From: Klebsiella pneumoniae | Lineage (GTDB): Bacteria; Myxococcota_A; UBA796; SXON01 | Assembly: GCA_945861635.1 (NCBI GenBank) | Contig: CAMAWH010000015.1 | Coordinates: forward strand, 1-64,000 | DNA length: 64,000 nt | Reading direction: 5' to 3' | Notes under the pieces: model-generated | Databases searched by the model: none | The model's input: only the letters and a program-made list of their open reading frames with translations | Told to the model about the DNA's origin: nothing | In this document: piece by piece, positions 26,244-35,278 of the stretch | Layout of the letters: each line of letters opens with the position of its first letter | How positions within the stretch are numbered: the first letter of the stretch is position 1 | Translations under genes and position numbers: made by a program

Positions 26244-27965
26244 ATGGCCCATCTCATTCGCTTCATGCGCGGCTACGTTCGCCCGCTCTGGCGTTGGTAT
26301 CTGGCCGGTACGCTTGCCGTGCTGCTGACGAATTGGCTCGCCGTGCAGGTGCCTGTGCGCATGGCGGCGGGGCTCGACGCCCTGCGGGTCGGGAACACGG
26401 CGGGCGTTGCGCACCTTGCGATGATGATCGGGATCATCGGACTGGCCATCATCGCGACGCGTACGGCGTCTCGGGTTTGGTTTTTCACGCCAGGACGGTT
26501 GGCGGAATTCGAGCTTCGCGAGGCGTTGTTTGCGCATTGTCTCCGCTTGCAGCCGGAATTCTACGCCCGCTTCGCGACCGGTGACCTGCTCTCGAGATTG
26601 ACGACGGACGTCACATTTGCGCGCGCGTTTGCCGGGTTCGCGCTCTTGCAGGCCATCAACGTGATCGGCGCGCTTGGGCTGGGCACTTGGCAGATGGCGC
26701 AAATCTCGCTGCCGCTCACGGTAGCCTGCGCCCTACCCGTCGTGATCGCATTCGCCGGAATGCAGCTTGGAGCAGGTAAGTTGTTCCAGATGCAACGCCG
26801 GGCGCAGGCCCAGCTTGCCGCGCTGTCCGATGAGTTGCTTGGCACACTCCAGGGAATTGCGACGGTTCAGGCCTTCACGGTGGAGGCGGAATTCGGCCGG
26901 CGGCTGGAGTTGCGGGCGTCGGACCTACGCACGTCCAACCTCGGGATGGCGCGAATTCGAGCGGTGACGTTCCCGCTGCTGACGGTGGCCGGCGGCGTCA
27001 GCATCGCGGTGATCGTCGGGGTGGGCGGTCCTTTGGCAATCGCGGGCGAAACGTCGCCCGGCCAGCTTGCGGCATTCGTCGCGCTTGTCGTGTACGTCCT
27101 TGTTCCGATGCGGATCATGGGGTGGCTGGTGCCGCTTTTCCAACGCTCGGCGGCGTCGTTGGAGCGCATCCACGTCGTCCTTGACGCGGCTCCCGAGCGT
27201 CCCGACGCGGACGTGCTTGCCGCATTCCCCACCGCCGTGGGGCCCGCACTCTCGCTGCGGGGCTTGACGTTCGCCTACCCGGACGCGCCCGATCGTCCGG
27301 TTCTCCACGACCTTACTGTCGATATTCCTGCCGGCGCAACGGTTGGAATCTATGGCCCGACTGGATCAGGCAAGACGACACTTCTCCGCGTGCTTTCGCG
27401 GATTCGCAATCCGCCGCCGCAGTCCTGTTTCGCGGCGGGTGTGGATGTGCGGACGATCGATCTGGCCCAATGGCGGAAGAACCTGACCCTGGTTCCGCAG
27501 TCGCCGTTTCTCTTCTCCGAAACGATCCGCGAAAACGTTGGAATGGGCGCGGGAGAGGCTGATATTCGGGCCGCGGTTCTCGCGTCGTCGCTCGATCCGG
27601 ACCTCGAAGCCCTTCCGGATGGAATGGACACGATCGTCGGGGAGCGCGGCATCGTTTTGTCCGGTGGGCAGCGTCAACGTGTCGCGCTCGCGCGCGGGCT
27701 GGTCCGGCACACGCCGCTCGTCCTGTTGGACGACGTGCTTTCGGCGGTGGACCACCGCACCGAACAGGAGTTGATCGCGATGTTGCGGGCGCGCCACGGG
27801 GCGACGCGAATTGTCGTTTCGCATCGGTTGAGCGCGCTCGAGCACGCCGACCTCGTGCTCGTTCTCGACGGGGGCCGGATCGTGGATCAGGGTGTCCACG
27901 CCTCGCTCATCGCGCGTGCCGGACCCTACCGCGACGCGTGGCTCACCCAGCGGGAGGCGTCTTGA
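26244..27965 (+). CDS. ABC exporter half-transporter A (degenerate site subunit)
   Basis: 573 residues. An N-terminal six-helix transmembrane domain (about 1-310) is followed by an ATPase domain. Walker A is GPTGSGKTT, the Q-loop is LVPQSPFLF, the signature is LSGGQRQR and Walker B is LVLLDDVLSAVD, with Asp where the catalytic Glu normally stands; the H-loop is VVSHRLSALE. The Glu-to-Asp change marks the degenerate ATP site of heterodimeric exporters such as TM287/288 or MdlAB. The stop overlaps the TTG of the partner gene (TTGA), supporting a heterodimer. Substrate unknown; a lipid, peptide or drug is possible. Confidence 0.92.
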   Translation: MAHLIRFMRGYVRPLWRWYLAGTLAVLLTNWLAVQVPVRMAAGLDALRVGNTAGVAHLAMMIGIIGLAIIATRTASRVWFFTPGRLAEFELREALFAHCLRLQPEFYARFATGDLLSRLTTDVTFARAFAGFALLQAINVIGALGLGTWQMAQISLPLTVACALPVVIAFAGMQLGAGKLFQMQRRAQAQLAALSDELLGTLQGIATVQAFTVEAEFGRRLELRASDLRTSNLGMARIRAVTFPLLTVAGGVSIAVIVGVGGPLAIAGETSPGQLAAFVALVVYVLVPMRIMGWLVPLFQRSAASLERIHVVLDAAPERPDADVLAAFPTAVGPALSLRGLTFAYPDAPDRPVLHDLTVDIPAGATVGIYGPTGSGKTTLLRVLSRIRNPPPQSCFAAGVDVRTIDLAQWRKNLTLVPQSPFLFSETIRENVGMGAGEADIRAAVLASSLDPDLEALPDGMDTIVGERGIVLSGGQRQRVALARGLVRHTPLVLLDDVLSAVDHRTEQELIAMLRARHGATRIVVSHRLSALEHADLVLVLDGGRIVDQGVHASLIARAGPYRDAWLTQREAS

Positions 27966-29719
27966 GTGAACCGGCGCGTCCCGTGACATCGCACGTACGG
28001 CTGCTCCTCCCCTTCCTTCGTCCCGACGGTCGGCGGTTCGCTGCGGCCTTGATCCTGACGCCGCTCGTGGCCGGCCTCGGCTTGGTGCAGCCGATTCTGC
28101 TCAAGCGCGCACTGGACCTTCATGTTGTGGCTGGCGTGCGCGATGGGCTCACGACGCTGGCCCTGGTCTACCTCGCCGCCGTGGTCGGGGGGTACCTGTT
28201 GGAGGCCGCGTACACGTTGATCATCGCAGCTGCCGCCGAAAATTCAATCTTTCGGCTTCGCTCGGCGCTCTTTCGTCAGCTGCTCTCGCTTTCGCAGCGG
28301 TTCTATGAGCGCCAGCCCACCGGCCAGCTGATGACGCGCGCCACCAGCGACATCGACGCGCTCAACGACGCCCTGACGGCCGGCTCGATTTCAATGCTGC
28401 TCGACATCCTCGTGATGGGGGGAACGCTTGCGGCGATGTTCGCGCTCGATGCGCGCCTGACCTTGTTGCTTCTCTGCGTTGCACCGCCGATCATTGCGGT
28501 CCTCGAGTTCTGCCGTCGTCGGATGCGCGCGTTGTTTGCCGACATCCGCGATGCCTTGGCGGCGCTCAACGCGTTCGGCGCCGAACGCATCGCGGGAATC
28601 GAGGTGCTCCAACTCTACGGGCAGGAGGAGCGCGCGGCGGCCCGTTTCCGTGCGCTCGACGAGCGTCATCGTGACGCGAATGTATCAAATAATCTCTACG
28701 ATGCAGCATTATACGCATTCATCGACGGTGTAGCCAGTGTTTGCGTCGCGCTGATGCTGTGGTGGGGGGCGCGCGCGGGAGATGTCGTGAGCGTCGGCCT
28801 CGTCGTTGCGTTCGTGGACTACATCGATCGCCTGTTTCGACCGCTGCGGGAGTTCTCGGGAAAGGTCACTTTCCTTCAGCGCGCCAGTGCGGCCTTGGAA
28901 AAAATCTTCTGGCTGCTCGCGGTGGACGAGCGAATCGCACCTGGATCGCGCGTGATGGCGGCGGTATCGGGGAAACTTTCCATCACCAATCTGTCGTTCC
29001 GGTACCGCCCTGACGGCCCGTTGATCCTTGACAACATAAATTTTGAGGTGATGCCGGGTGAGGTGGTTGCCGTTGTGGGTCGAACGGGCGCGGGGAAGAG
29101 CACGCTGGTGCGTCTGCTTGCGCGTGTGCACGATGGCTATTCCGGCAACATCGAGGTGGACGGCGTCGAGCTGCGCGAAATCGCGCCCTCGTCGGTTCGC
29201 AAGGCGGTCGGTTCGGTTCGCCAGGAAGTTCAACTTTTCCGGGACACACTCCGAGGCAACATCACGTTGGGGGATGCGTCGCTGGATCCCGGGCGCGTCG
29301 AGGAGGCGATCGAGCTCTCCAATGCCAATCGGGTTGCCGCGCGGCATGACGATGGCCTCGACCACGTCGTGCGGGAGCGCGGCGGTGACCTATCGGCGGG
29401 AGAAGCGCAGATCATCGCCCTCGCCCGCACGCTCGCCCGCGACCCCGGTCTGGTGATTCTCGACGAGGCCACGGCCAGCGTCGACCCGGTCACGGAGGCG
29501 CTGCTCCAGGATGCCATTCGGCAGGTTTTTGCTCGGAAGACGTGCCTTGTCATCGCCCACCGCCTGTCCACGATCACTGGGGCCAATCGGATCCTTGTGC
29601 TCGATGGTGGGCGCGTCGCGGAATCGGGAACGCACGGAGAGCTGATGGCGTTGGGCGGCTTGTACGCGCGGCTCTACGCCGAGGGTTTTGGCGCTCCGGC
29701 CGCGCAGCAATCCGCGTAG
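27962..29719 (+). CDS. ABC exporter half-transporter B (catalytic site subunit)
   Basis: 585 residues from a TTG that overlaps the partner's stop; a longer frame to 27938 is possible but less likely. The transmembrane domain is about residues 1-325. The ATPase domain has Walker A GRTGAGKST, the Q-loop VRQEVQLFRD, the signature LSAGEAQI (altered from LSGGQ) and canonical Walker B LVILDEATASVD, with H-loop VIAHRLSTI. The altered signature pairs with subunit A's Walker motifs to form the degenerate site; its own Glu pairs with A's normal signature to form the active site. A short low-GC patch encoding NVSNNLYDAALYAF lies mid-gene. Confidence 0.92.
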   Translation: MSEPARPVTSHVRLLLPFLRPDGRRFAAALILTPLVAGLGLVQPILLKRALDLHVVAGVRDGLTTLALVYLAAVVGGYLLEAAYTLIIAAAAENSIFRLRSALFRQLLSLSQRFYERQPTGQLMTRATSDIDALNDALTAGSISMLLDILVMGGTLAAMFALDARLTLLLLCVAPPIIAVLEFCRRRMRALFADIRDALAALNAFGAERIAGIEVLQLYGQEERAAARFRALDERHRDANVSNNLYDAALYAFIDGVASVCVALMLWWGARAGDVVSVGLVVAFVDYIDRLFRPLREFSGKVTFLQRASAALEKIFWLLAVDERIAPGSRVMAAVSGKLSITNLSFRYRPDGPLILDNINFEVMPGEVVAVVGRTGAGKSTLVRLLARVHDGYSGNIEVDGVELREIAPSSVRKAVGSVRQEVQLFRDTLRGNITLGDASLDPGRVEEAIELSNANRVAARHDDGLDHVVRERGGDLSAGEAQIIALARTLARDPGLVILDEATASVDPVTEALLQDAIRQVFARKTCLVIAHRLSTITGANRILVLDGGRVAESGTHGELMALGGLYARLYAEGFGAPAAQQSA

Positions 29720-29746
29720 ACGCCTTCCGCCGGTGTACGATGAGAA

Positions 29747-31912
29747 ATGCGCGTTCTGTTGTCACTCGTCCTGTCGTGCAGCTCCGGCATCGAGGCGGGA
29801 AAGCTGGGTCCTGACCTTGGTCGCGCGTGTAACGACGGCGGCTGTCGCGAGCCGTACGTGTGCGGTCACGACGCGGTGTGTGTCGAACTCGGCGCGATCG
29901 GCTCTACCGCTTCCGGAGATGACTGCTCTGATTCGTTGGAATGCGCGTATGACCTCGTGTGCTCTGGCGAAAACGTTTGTGTCTCGACGGGGAGCGATGG
30001 TACCGCGGACGATGGCGCCGCATGCTCGGAAGATCGTGACTGCCGTGCCGGCCACTATTGTGAGGACGGCACGTGCATAGACGCCGAAATACCCTTCTTC
30101 GAGGGCGGCTCCTGCCCGCCGGATGACGCGGAGGGAGCGTTTCGGCCGATTTTTCAGATTCCGGACCTTCCCGTCAGCGGCAGCAACGATTTCTACAGCT
30201 TGCCCTTCCCGAATGACTTTCGCGCGTTGGCGGGTCACCCGGACCTCACCGGCCACCCCGACCCGGGTGACACGGCGCCGGCGGTCGGCGCGTTGATTGC
30301 GGCGGTCGAGGGTCAGACGGGCTTCGGCCTAAATCCAACCATCTACTTCCGGTTTTCGCGAAAGCAGGACGTGTCTACGCTCTCCGCCCTCGACAAGGGA
30401 GCCACCGTGCATTTCGCAAGTCTGGACTCTGACGCGGAGGACTACGGGGAGTTGCCCTCGCTGGAGTATTACACCCGCACGTCGCGCGGCCGGTACATCT
30501 GTCAAAACTGGCTTGCAGTCAGTGTTTTTCCTGGGCGGCCCCTGCTTCCGAATCACACCTACGCGGTATGGCTGACCAAGGGGATCACCTCCGAATCGGG
30601 AGAGGAGATCGTTCGTGACGAGGATTTCAAGACGATGATGCATGACGAACGCCCGGAAGATGTGAATGGCGGGCGGGCATGGGATGTCTACGGGAGCTAC
30701 CGCGCGTTCGTGGACGCGGAGAGCTTGACCCGTGGGGACATCGTAAGCGCAACGGTATTCTCGACCGGCGATTCGCATCGACAGGTAAAGTATTTTCGCG
30801 AGGTTGCGGAGGCGGAAACTGCCGGAATCGCACAAACCGAAGAGGCGGCGTGTGGGGCGTCGTCCTGTGGTGGCAGTTGCGCCTCGGGCGCTGGTTTCGT
30901 TGAGTTGCACGGGCGCGTCACGATTCCGAACTACCGGAACGGCGATGGGGCGGTGGTGTATGACGCCGCCACCTTGCGCCCGACGGCCCAATCGACCGAA
31001 TCGGCGTGCTTTGCGGTCACGATGCCTCAAGGCGTGGCTCCCGCGGCGGGTTGGCCGGTCGTTTTGTACGGTCAGGATGTCGGTGACACGTTCAATCAGT
31101 TTGCTGTTGACGGTGTTGCGGAGGCGTTCGCCGCTCGTGGCCTTGCGATGATCAGCATCGACTTGCCGGGCCACGGCGGGCGGGCCGGCTCGGGAGACCC
31201 GCGTGCCGCATGGTGGACGATGGCGGACCCGATTCGGCTGCGCGGCACGGAGTTGCAGGCGGTGGCCGACCTCCACTCCGCGCTCCGGGCGGCGGAGACG
31301 TACTCCCACGACGGAGTGGGCTTCGACACCGACAATCTCTGGTTCCTCGGCACGGGAGAAGGCGCGAACGCCGGTGCCCAATTCATGACCTGGTCGCTGC
31401 ACCTCCGCGGCGGGGTGCTCGCCAATCCAAATGGGCATCGCATCCTCGATTTCGCTGGCCGGGGCGGTCCGGTGGACGTGGAGCACGCGTTGCAAGCGGC
31501 AATGGCGGATAGCGCGCTTTCACGCTGGCATCCGGTCGGAAATATTCTCCAACAGTGGCTCGATCCTGCCGATCCGGTCAATCAGGCCGAAGGCATTCTG
31601 TATGCGTCCCCCACCACGGCCAAGCACGTCCTCGTGCTTCACGGCGTGGACGACGAGGAGGTGCCGGAGGCATCGATCGAGGCGTTCCTGCGGGCGAGCT
31701 ACCTGCCAACATCGGGCACGGTACTCGACGATTACGGGCAAACCACCACACCCTCCCCGACCTGGGAAAATATTGGTACACCCGATGGTCGGCGCACCGG
31801 CGCCGTGATTCAGCTGGAGGCGGGACACGCGCCCTTGCGCGGAACTGCCCTGGACGAAGCCGTAGAGTTCATCTCGACGGGGCTGACGGGGAGTCCGACG
31901 GCGGGGGGATAG
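29747..31912 (+). CDS. Large lipoprotein with Cys-rich N-terminus and hydrolase-fold C-terminus
   Basis: 721 residues. Short signal MRVLLSLVLSC with lipobox. Residues about 25-115 hold three Cys-rich segments of the form found in myxobacterial surface proteins (ACNDGGCREPYVCGHDAVC, DDCSDSLECAYDLVC, ACSEDRDCRAGHYC). A central beta domain (about 135-330) resembles a bacterial Ig-like/Big5-type region with PNDFRAL. The C-terminal about 300 residues have an alpha/beta hydrolase order (WPVVLYGQD, LAMISIDLPGHGGRAG, GTGEGANAG, VLVLHGVDDEEVP), but the elbow reads GTGEG with Gly537 instead of Ser. The domain may therefore be non-catalytic. The 3' end overlaps the converging lipoprotein gene by 44 bases. 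Confidence 0.78.
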   Translation: MRVLLSLVLSCSSGIEAGKLGPDLGRACNDGGCREPYVCGHDAVCVELGAIGSTASGDDCSDSLECAYDLVCSGENVCVSTGSDGTADDGAACSEDRDCRAGHYCEDGTCIDAEIPFFEGGSCPPDDAEGAFRPIFQIPDLPVSGSNDFYSLPFPNDFRALAGHPDLTGHPDPGDTAPAVGALIAAVEGQTGFGLNPTIYFRFSRKQDVSTLSALDKGATVHFASLDSDAEDYGELPSLEYYTRTSRGRYICQNWLAVSVFPGRPLLPNHTYAVWLTKGITSESGEEIVRDEDFKTMMHDERPEDVNGGRAWDVYGSYRAFVDAESLTRGDIVSATVFSTGDSHRQVKYFREVAEAETAGIAQTEEAACGASSCGGSCASGAGFVELHGRVTIPNYRNGDGAVVYDAATLRPTAQSTESACFAVTMPQGVAPAAGWPVVLYGQDVGDTFNQFAVDGVAEAFAARGLAMISIDLPGHGGRAGSGDPRAAWWTMADPIRLRGTELQAVADLHSALRAAETYSHDGVGFDTDNLWFLGTGEGANAGAQFMTWSLHLRGGVLANPNGHRILDFAGRGGPVDVEHALQAAMADSALSRWHPVGNILQQWLDPADPVNQAEGILYASPTTAKHVLVLHGVDDEEVPEASIEAFLRASYLPTSGTVLDDYGQTTTPSPTWENIGTPDGRRTGAVIQLEAGHAPLRGTALDEAVEFISTGLTGSPTAGG

Positions 31913-32468
31913 GCGCCCACGCCGCCGGCGGTGGCTGAGAAACGGGCGCTTGGTTCGGCACCTGCGCGCGCGGCGTAGCCTCGGGCGGCCCGCCCATGTC
32001 GCTTGCGACGCGGGGCCGGGTGATGGCGCGCGCCGCATTCGCGAAGGGGTACGCCGGGTCTGCGTCGTGCTCGGGCAATTGCAGAACGGCTGCCGTGGGG
32101 GAGGATGGATACCACGGGTCCACGGTTGCGACGTCTTCGGCAGCTACGACGCCGTCACCATCGTAGTCACAGCCGTACCGCAATCGCAAGGCTGGCGCGT
32201 CTGGCGGGTAGAACGTAAAGCGGCCGGGGAGCGTGTACACGGACGACAGCACGCGGCCATTCGCAGCAAAGACAAGGACATACGCGATCGATGGGCAGGT
32301 GCCGTGGAGCGTCATCGTTAGCGGCGCAATGCCGCGGCTCGCCAGCCATGGCTGCGACAGCGTACCGCCCTTCACGACGAGGTCACCCCCGATCGGAATG
32401 ACCCCCGCCGGCGCCTGCAGGCAGGACGCGAGAACGCCCCCGCACGCTGCCGCGGCGAAGCGCCTCAG
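31869..32468 (-). CDS. Lipoprotein of unknown function, probable CTG start
   Basis: No ATG, GTG or TTG lies in frame upstream of the GTG at 32375, and starting there leaves no export signal. Reading back in the same frame gives RRFAAAACGGVLASCLQA from a CTG at 32468, a good lipoprotein signal with LASC lipobox. The CTG overlaps the upstream oxidoreductase stop as CTGA, the same 4-base coupling used throughout this operon. The 199-residue product has CDYDGDGVVAAEDV, an EF-hand-like calcium loop, and a Pro-rich C-terminus. The CTG start is inference; GTG 32375 is the fallback. Confidence 0.6.
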   Translation of the reverse strand: MRRFAAAACGGVLASCLQAPAGVIPIGGDLVVKGGTLSQPWLASRGIAPLTMTLHGTCPSIAYVLVFAANGRVLSSVYTLPGRFTFYPPDAPALRLRYGCDYDGDGVVAAEDVATVDPWYPSSPTAAVLQLPEHDADPAYPFANAARAITRPRVASDMGGPPEATPRAQVPNQAPVSQPPPAAWAPIPPPSDSPSAPSR

Positions 32469-34513
32469 ACGGCCTCCACCCGGCAGGCCAGTCCGTTGCA
32501 GGCCGGCGTTCCGGTGAGGGGATCAAGGATGTCCGTCGGCACGAGCGCGAGAACATCCGCGGCGTATCCCGACGGGAAATCCACGGTGTCGCGACGAAGC
32601 GTGGCATCCAGGTGGGCGATGCTTTCTACGCTCCCTGCGCCCGTGACGACGCGGACGCGCTGCCCCTCGGCGAAGCCGGCGTCGGGGTGGAGCGTGACGC
32701 CTGGGTCGTCGGCAACGGGGCGATCAAACGCGCGCAACGCGGAATCTCGGGCCGCTGACGTCAGCAACACACTGTCGAAGCCGGCGTCTGGCGTCGGGTC
32801 GAGCTGAGCCAGCGCCTCGGCAATCGGGACAGGGAGCAGCTCGATTTTTCCGCTGGCAGTCGTGATTCGCCAGGTTGCCCGATCGACCTCGCCGCCCTGC
32901 CACGCGTGCGGCGCCTCCTTGACCTCGGTCAGGGTGATCTTTCCTGTGAGATCGAGCAACCGCTCCTCCCACGCGGGCAGGTCGGCGGTTGCGACGAGCG
33001 CGCCGAGCACGCGGAGATGCGCGCCGTGGACGCCGCCCCGATAGGAAGGCCCGAGCTTCCGGAAGAGTTCGGCGAGAATATCCGTTTCATCGCGCGCTTC
33101 CCCAGGGGGCTGAACGAGGGCATCGGTCCACTGGGTCATCCGAAGCGGCAGGATCGAGGTGTCGTGCAGGTGGAGGTCAGCGCGCTCCCATGCGTGCGTG
33201 CCGGGCAGTACGTAGTGCGCGGCGCGGGTGGTCTCATTCTCCGCGACGTCGATAGCTACAAGGAGATCGAGGCCATCAAGCGCTTCCGCGAGTCGAGCCC
33301 CGCCCGGGAGATCGCGCGCCGGGTTGCCGTGAATGGAAACGACGGCGCGTACCTGACCCTCTCCTGGAGACAAGATCTCGTCGGCGAGAACGGCGCCGGG
33401 CGCTTGCAGCAGCAACAGGGGGAAGTCACCGATGCGCGTGCGCGGCGCGCCGGTCGTTGGCAGCGCGGCGGCCAGCGGGTGTGCGTCCAGCACGCCCTTG
33501 TTGTCGTACAGGCCGCCGGGGCGGAGCAGGTTGGCCGTGAGGGCATGCACGACGAGGATCGCCCAGGCTGTGAGCGTGCCGTAGCGTGAGGCCAATGCTT
33601 GCGGGCTACGATGCACGACCGCCATCGCTGCCCGGCTGAACTTGAGCGCGACGCCACCGATCTCCCCCGGTTCGACACCGCAGACCTGTGCGCATCGCTC
33701 GATCGGCCACGGCGCGAGCGCGTCCTTCAGGGCGGCGAGCGGCGTGCACCAGTCATCAACATACTGCTTCTCAAACCATTCGTTTTTTACGATCTGATCG
33801 ATCATTCCGAGCAGGAGGAAAAGCTCCGTTCCGGGCCGGATCGCGACGTGAACGTCGGCGGCCGCGGCAATTGCCGTCGTTCGAGCGTCGGCAACCGCCA
33901 CCTTCGTTCCTTTGGTTTTACGCGAAAATGCAAGGTCAACCGGAATATTTCGGCCGGCCTGCAGTGGCCCCCACCCCTGCGCGTCTTGATTGCTACCGAG
34001 CAAAAGGACGTAATGGGCCCGGCCAACGTCCGATTGCAGCGCCGCCGGGTGGCCGAGCACGAGTTCGGTTGCCCGGAGCCATGGCCCCCCCATGACGGAC
34101 AGCGGAGAAAACAAGTTCGGCGTCCCGACGCCGAGCGAAAATGCCAACGTACGCGCAAGCCCCATCGAATTCGTGCCCACCGGGCCCCCCGCGTACAGCG
34201 CGAGCGCCCGCGGGCCCGACTGCCGGCGGATGTCCTTCATGCGGCCGGCGATTTCTGTGAGCGCTTGTTCCCACGGAATCTCCTCGTAGCCGGCGGCCGT
34301 GCGTTTCCGCGGACGAAGGATGCGCCGCGGGTCGGACGCTGCACCCATGCTGCCGAGGCAGATCGGGCACGCGCCGTGCCGCCCCATCGGATGCTCCTCG
34401 TCCGGCACGAGCGCCGTGATTCTGCCTGCGACGACCGTGGCGATCAGCCCAGCCATGCACTCTCCGAGCCGGCAATACGTCGACTGGTCCGGGTTCGTGC
34501 GCGCCTCGCTCAT
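32465..34513 (-). CDS. Molybdopterin-dependent oxidoreductase with degenerate Fe-S motif
   Basis: 682 residues with the molybdopterin oxidoreductase order: an N-terminal Fe-S region, MGD-binding domains (LLLGSNQDAQGW, VAVADARTTAIA, IRPGTELFLLLGMIDQI, VVSIHGNPARDLPGG, VAIDVAENETTRAAHYVLPGT) and a C-terminal dinucleotide-binding barrel (GVTLHPDAGFAEGQRVRV). The family normally begins CxxCxxxCGL. Here the segment is YCRLGECMAGL (Cys14, Cys19), with Gly at the second and Ala at the third ligand positions; the fourth Cys survives in HGACPIC. The cluster may be absent or bound differently. The closest relatives by feel are FdhF/BisC-like cytosolic enzymes. It is 24 bases downstream of the 34538 gene and coupled to the lipoprotein that follows. 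Confidence 0.85.
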   Translation of the reverse strand: MSEARTNPDQSTYCRLGECMAGLIATVVAGRITALVPDEEHPMGRHGACPICLGSMGAASDPRRILRPRKRTAAGYEEIPWEQALTEIAGRMKDIRRQSGPRALALYAGGPVGTNSMGLARTLAFSLGVGTPNLFSPLSVMGGPWLRATELVLGHPAALQSDVGRAHYVLLLGSNQDAQGWGPLQAGRNIPVDLAFSRKTKGTKVAVADARTTAIAAAADVHVAIRPGTELFLLLGMIDQIVKNEWFEKQYVDDWCTPLAALKDALAPWPIERCAQVCGVEPGEIGGVALKFSRAAMAVVHRSPQALASRYGTLTAWAILVVHALTANLLRPGGLYDNKGVLDAHPLAAALPTTGAPRTRIGDFPLLLLQAPGAVLADEILSPGEGQVRAVVSIHGNPARDLPGGARLAEALDGLDLLVAIDVAENETTRAAHYVLPGTHAWERADLHLHDTSILPLRMTQWTDALVQPPGEARDETDILAELFRKLGPSYRGGVHGAHLRVLGALVATADLPAWEERLLDLTGKITLTEVKEAPHAWQGGEVDRATWRITTASGKIELLPVPIAEALAQLDPTPDAGFDSVLLTSAARDSALRAFDRPVADDPGVTLHPDAGFAEGQRVRVVTGAGSVESIAHLDATLRRDTVDFPSGYAADVLALVPTDILDPLTGTPACNGLACRVEAV

Positions 34514-34537
34514 GGACGATTCTCCGATCCTCAGAGC

Positions 34538-35278
34538 CTATCCCGCCATTCCGGGAATCACCGCGAGGAGGAGCGCGCGGGTGTGGGGCAGGTGCCGGGT
34601 GTGCGTATAGAGCGCTTCGGCGGCAGCTCGGGTCCTCAACAGCGGAACGATCCGGCGCACCAGCCCGTCGGGTTCCGGGCCGAAAACGGCCGCCAGATGG
34701 GCCACGACAGGGGAGGCCGCGTTGGTTTCAAGCGCAGCGCTCGCGGCTCGAAGGGCGGGGAGGGGATCGACCCACGTCGCTGCCAGCAAGGCGGCAGCCG
34801 GTTCCGCGCGACCGGTGCGCCCCGCGGCAACAATCAGTCCCTCACGATGCCCGCCGTCGGCGTGCGCTCGGCAAGCAGTTGCGAATGCGGGGTGCGCGGC
34901 GGCCGCTACAAGGTGGGTTTCCCCTGCGAGATCGACCTCGATACGCCGCGACAGCGCGATCAGCCAACCTGCCGCTGGATGGCGGCTCGAGGCAAGCTGG
35001 AGAACGTCATGTGCGGTCACTGCGCTCATTTCGGCAAGGCGAGGGTAGAAGCCACGTGCGGAGAGCTGTTTTTCGAGGGCTGGTGCGTGGCGGAGCGCTG
35101 CGCGACATAGGGAAGGGCCGCCGGGCGCCCGCGGCCCGCAGCACACCTCTGCAAGCGCGATGGTGTCGCGCGCGGCCACCGCATCGAGCAGCGCCACCGC
35201 GTCCTCGTCCGTTGCCGCGTCGCGCGCGAGCGTCAACAGCGTCGTGAGGTCCTTTCGCAGGTCGAGGTGGTCGATCAC
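34538..35278 (-). CDS. Helical protein of unknown function
   Basis: 246 residues, Ala/Leu/Arg-rich and almost wholly helical in appearance, with repeated units of about 30-40 residues (for example LLTLARDAATDEDAVALLDAV, LRAASAALETNAASPVVAHL). This suggests a HEAT- or TPR-like solenoid. No signal peptide. The ATG overlaps the upstream gene stop by 4 bases (ATGA). Between a thiolase and a molybdopterin enzyme it might be an assembly or chaperone protein, but nothing in the sequence proves this. Confidence 0.65.
   Translation of the reverse strand: MIDHLDLRKDLTTLLTLARDAATDEDAVALLDAVAARDTIALAEVCCGPRAPGGPSLCRAALRHAPALEKQLSARGFYPRLAEMSAVTAHDVLQLASSRHPAAGWLIALSRRIEVDLAGETHLVAAAAHPAFATACRAHADGGHREGLIVAAGRTGRAEPAAALLAATWVDPLPALRAASAALETNAASPVVAHLAAVFGPEPDGLVRRIVPLLRTRAAAEALYTHTRHLPHTRALLLAVIPGMAG

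Noticed and set aside
33599..35110. 503-codon plus-strand frame antisense to the molybdopterin enzyme
   Set aside because: Arg-rich shadow; the minus strand has coherent MGD-binding motifs and coupled neighbours.
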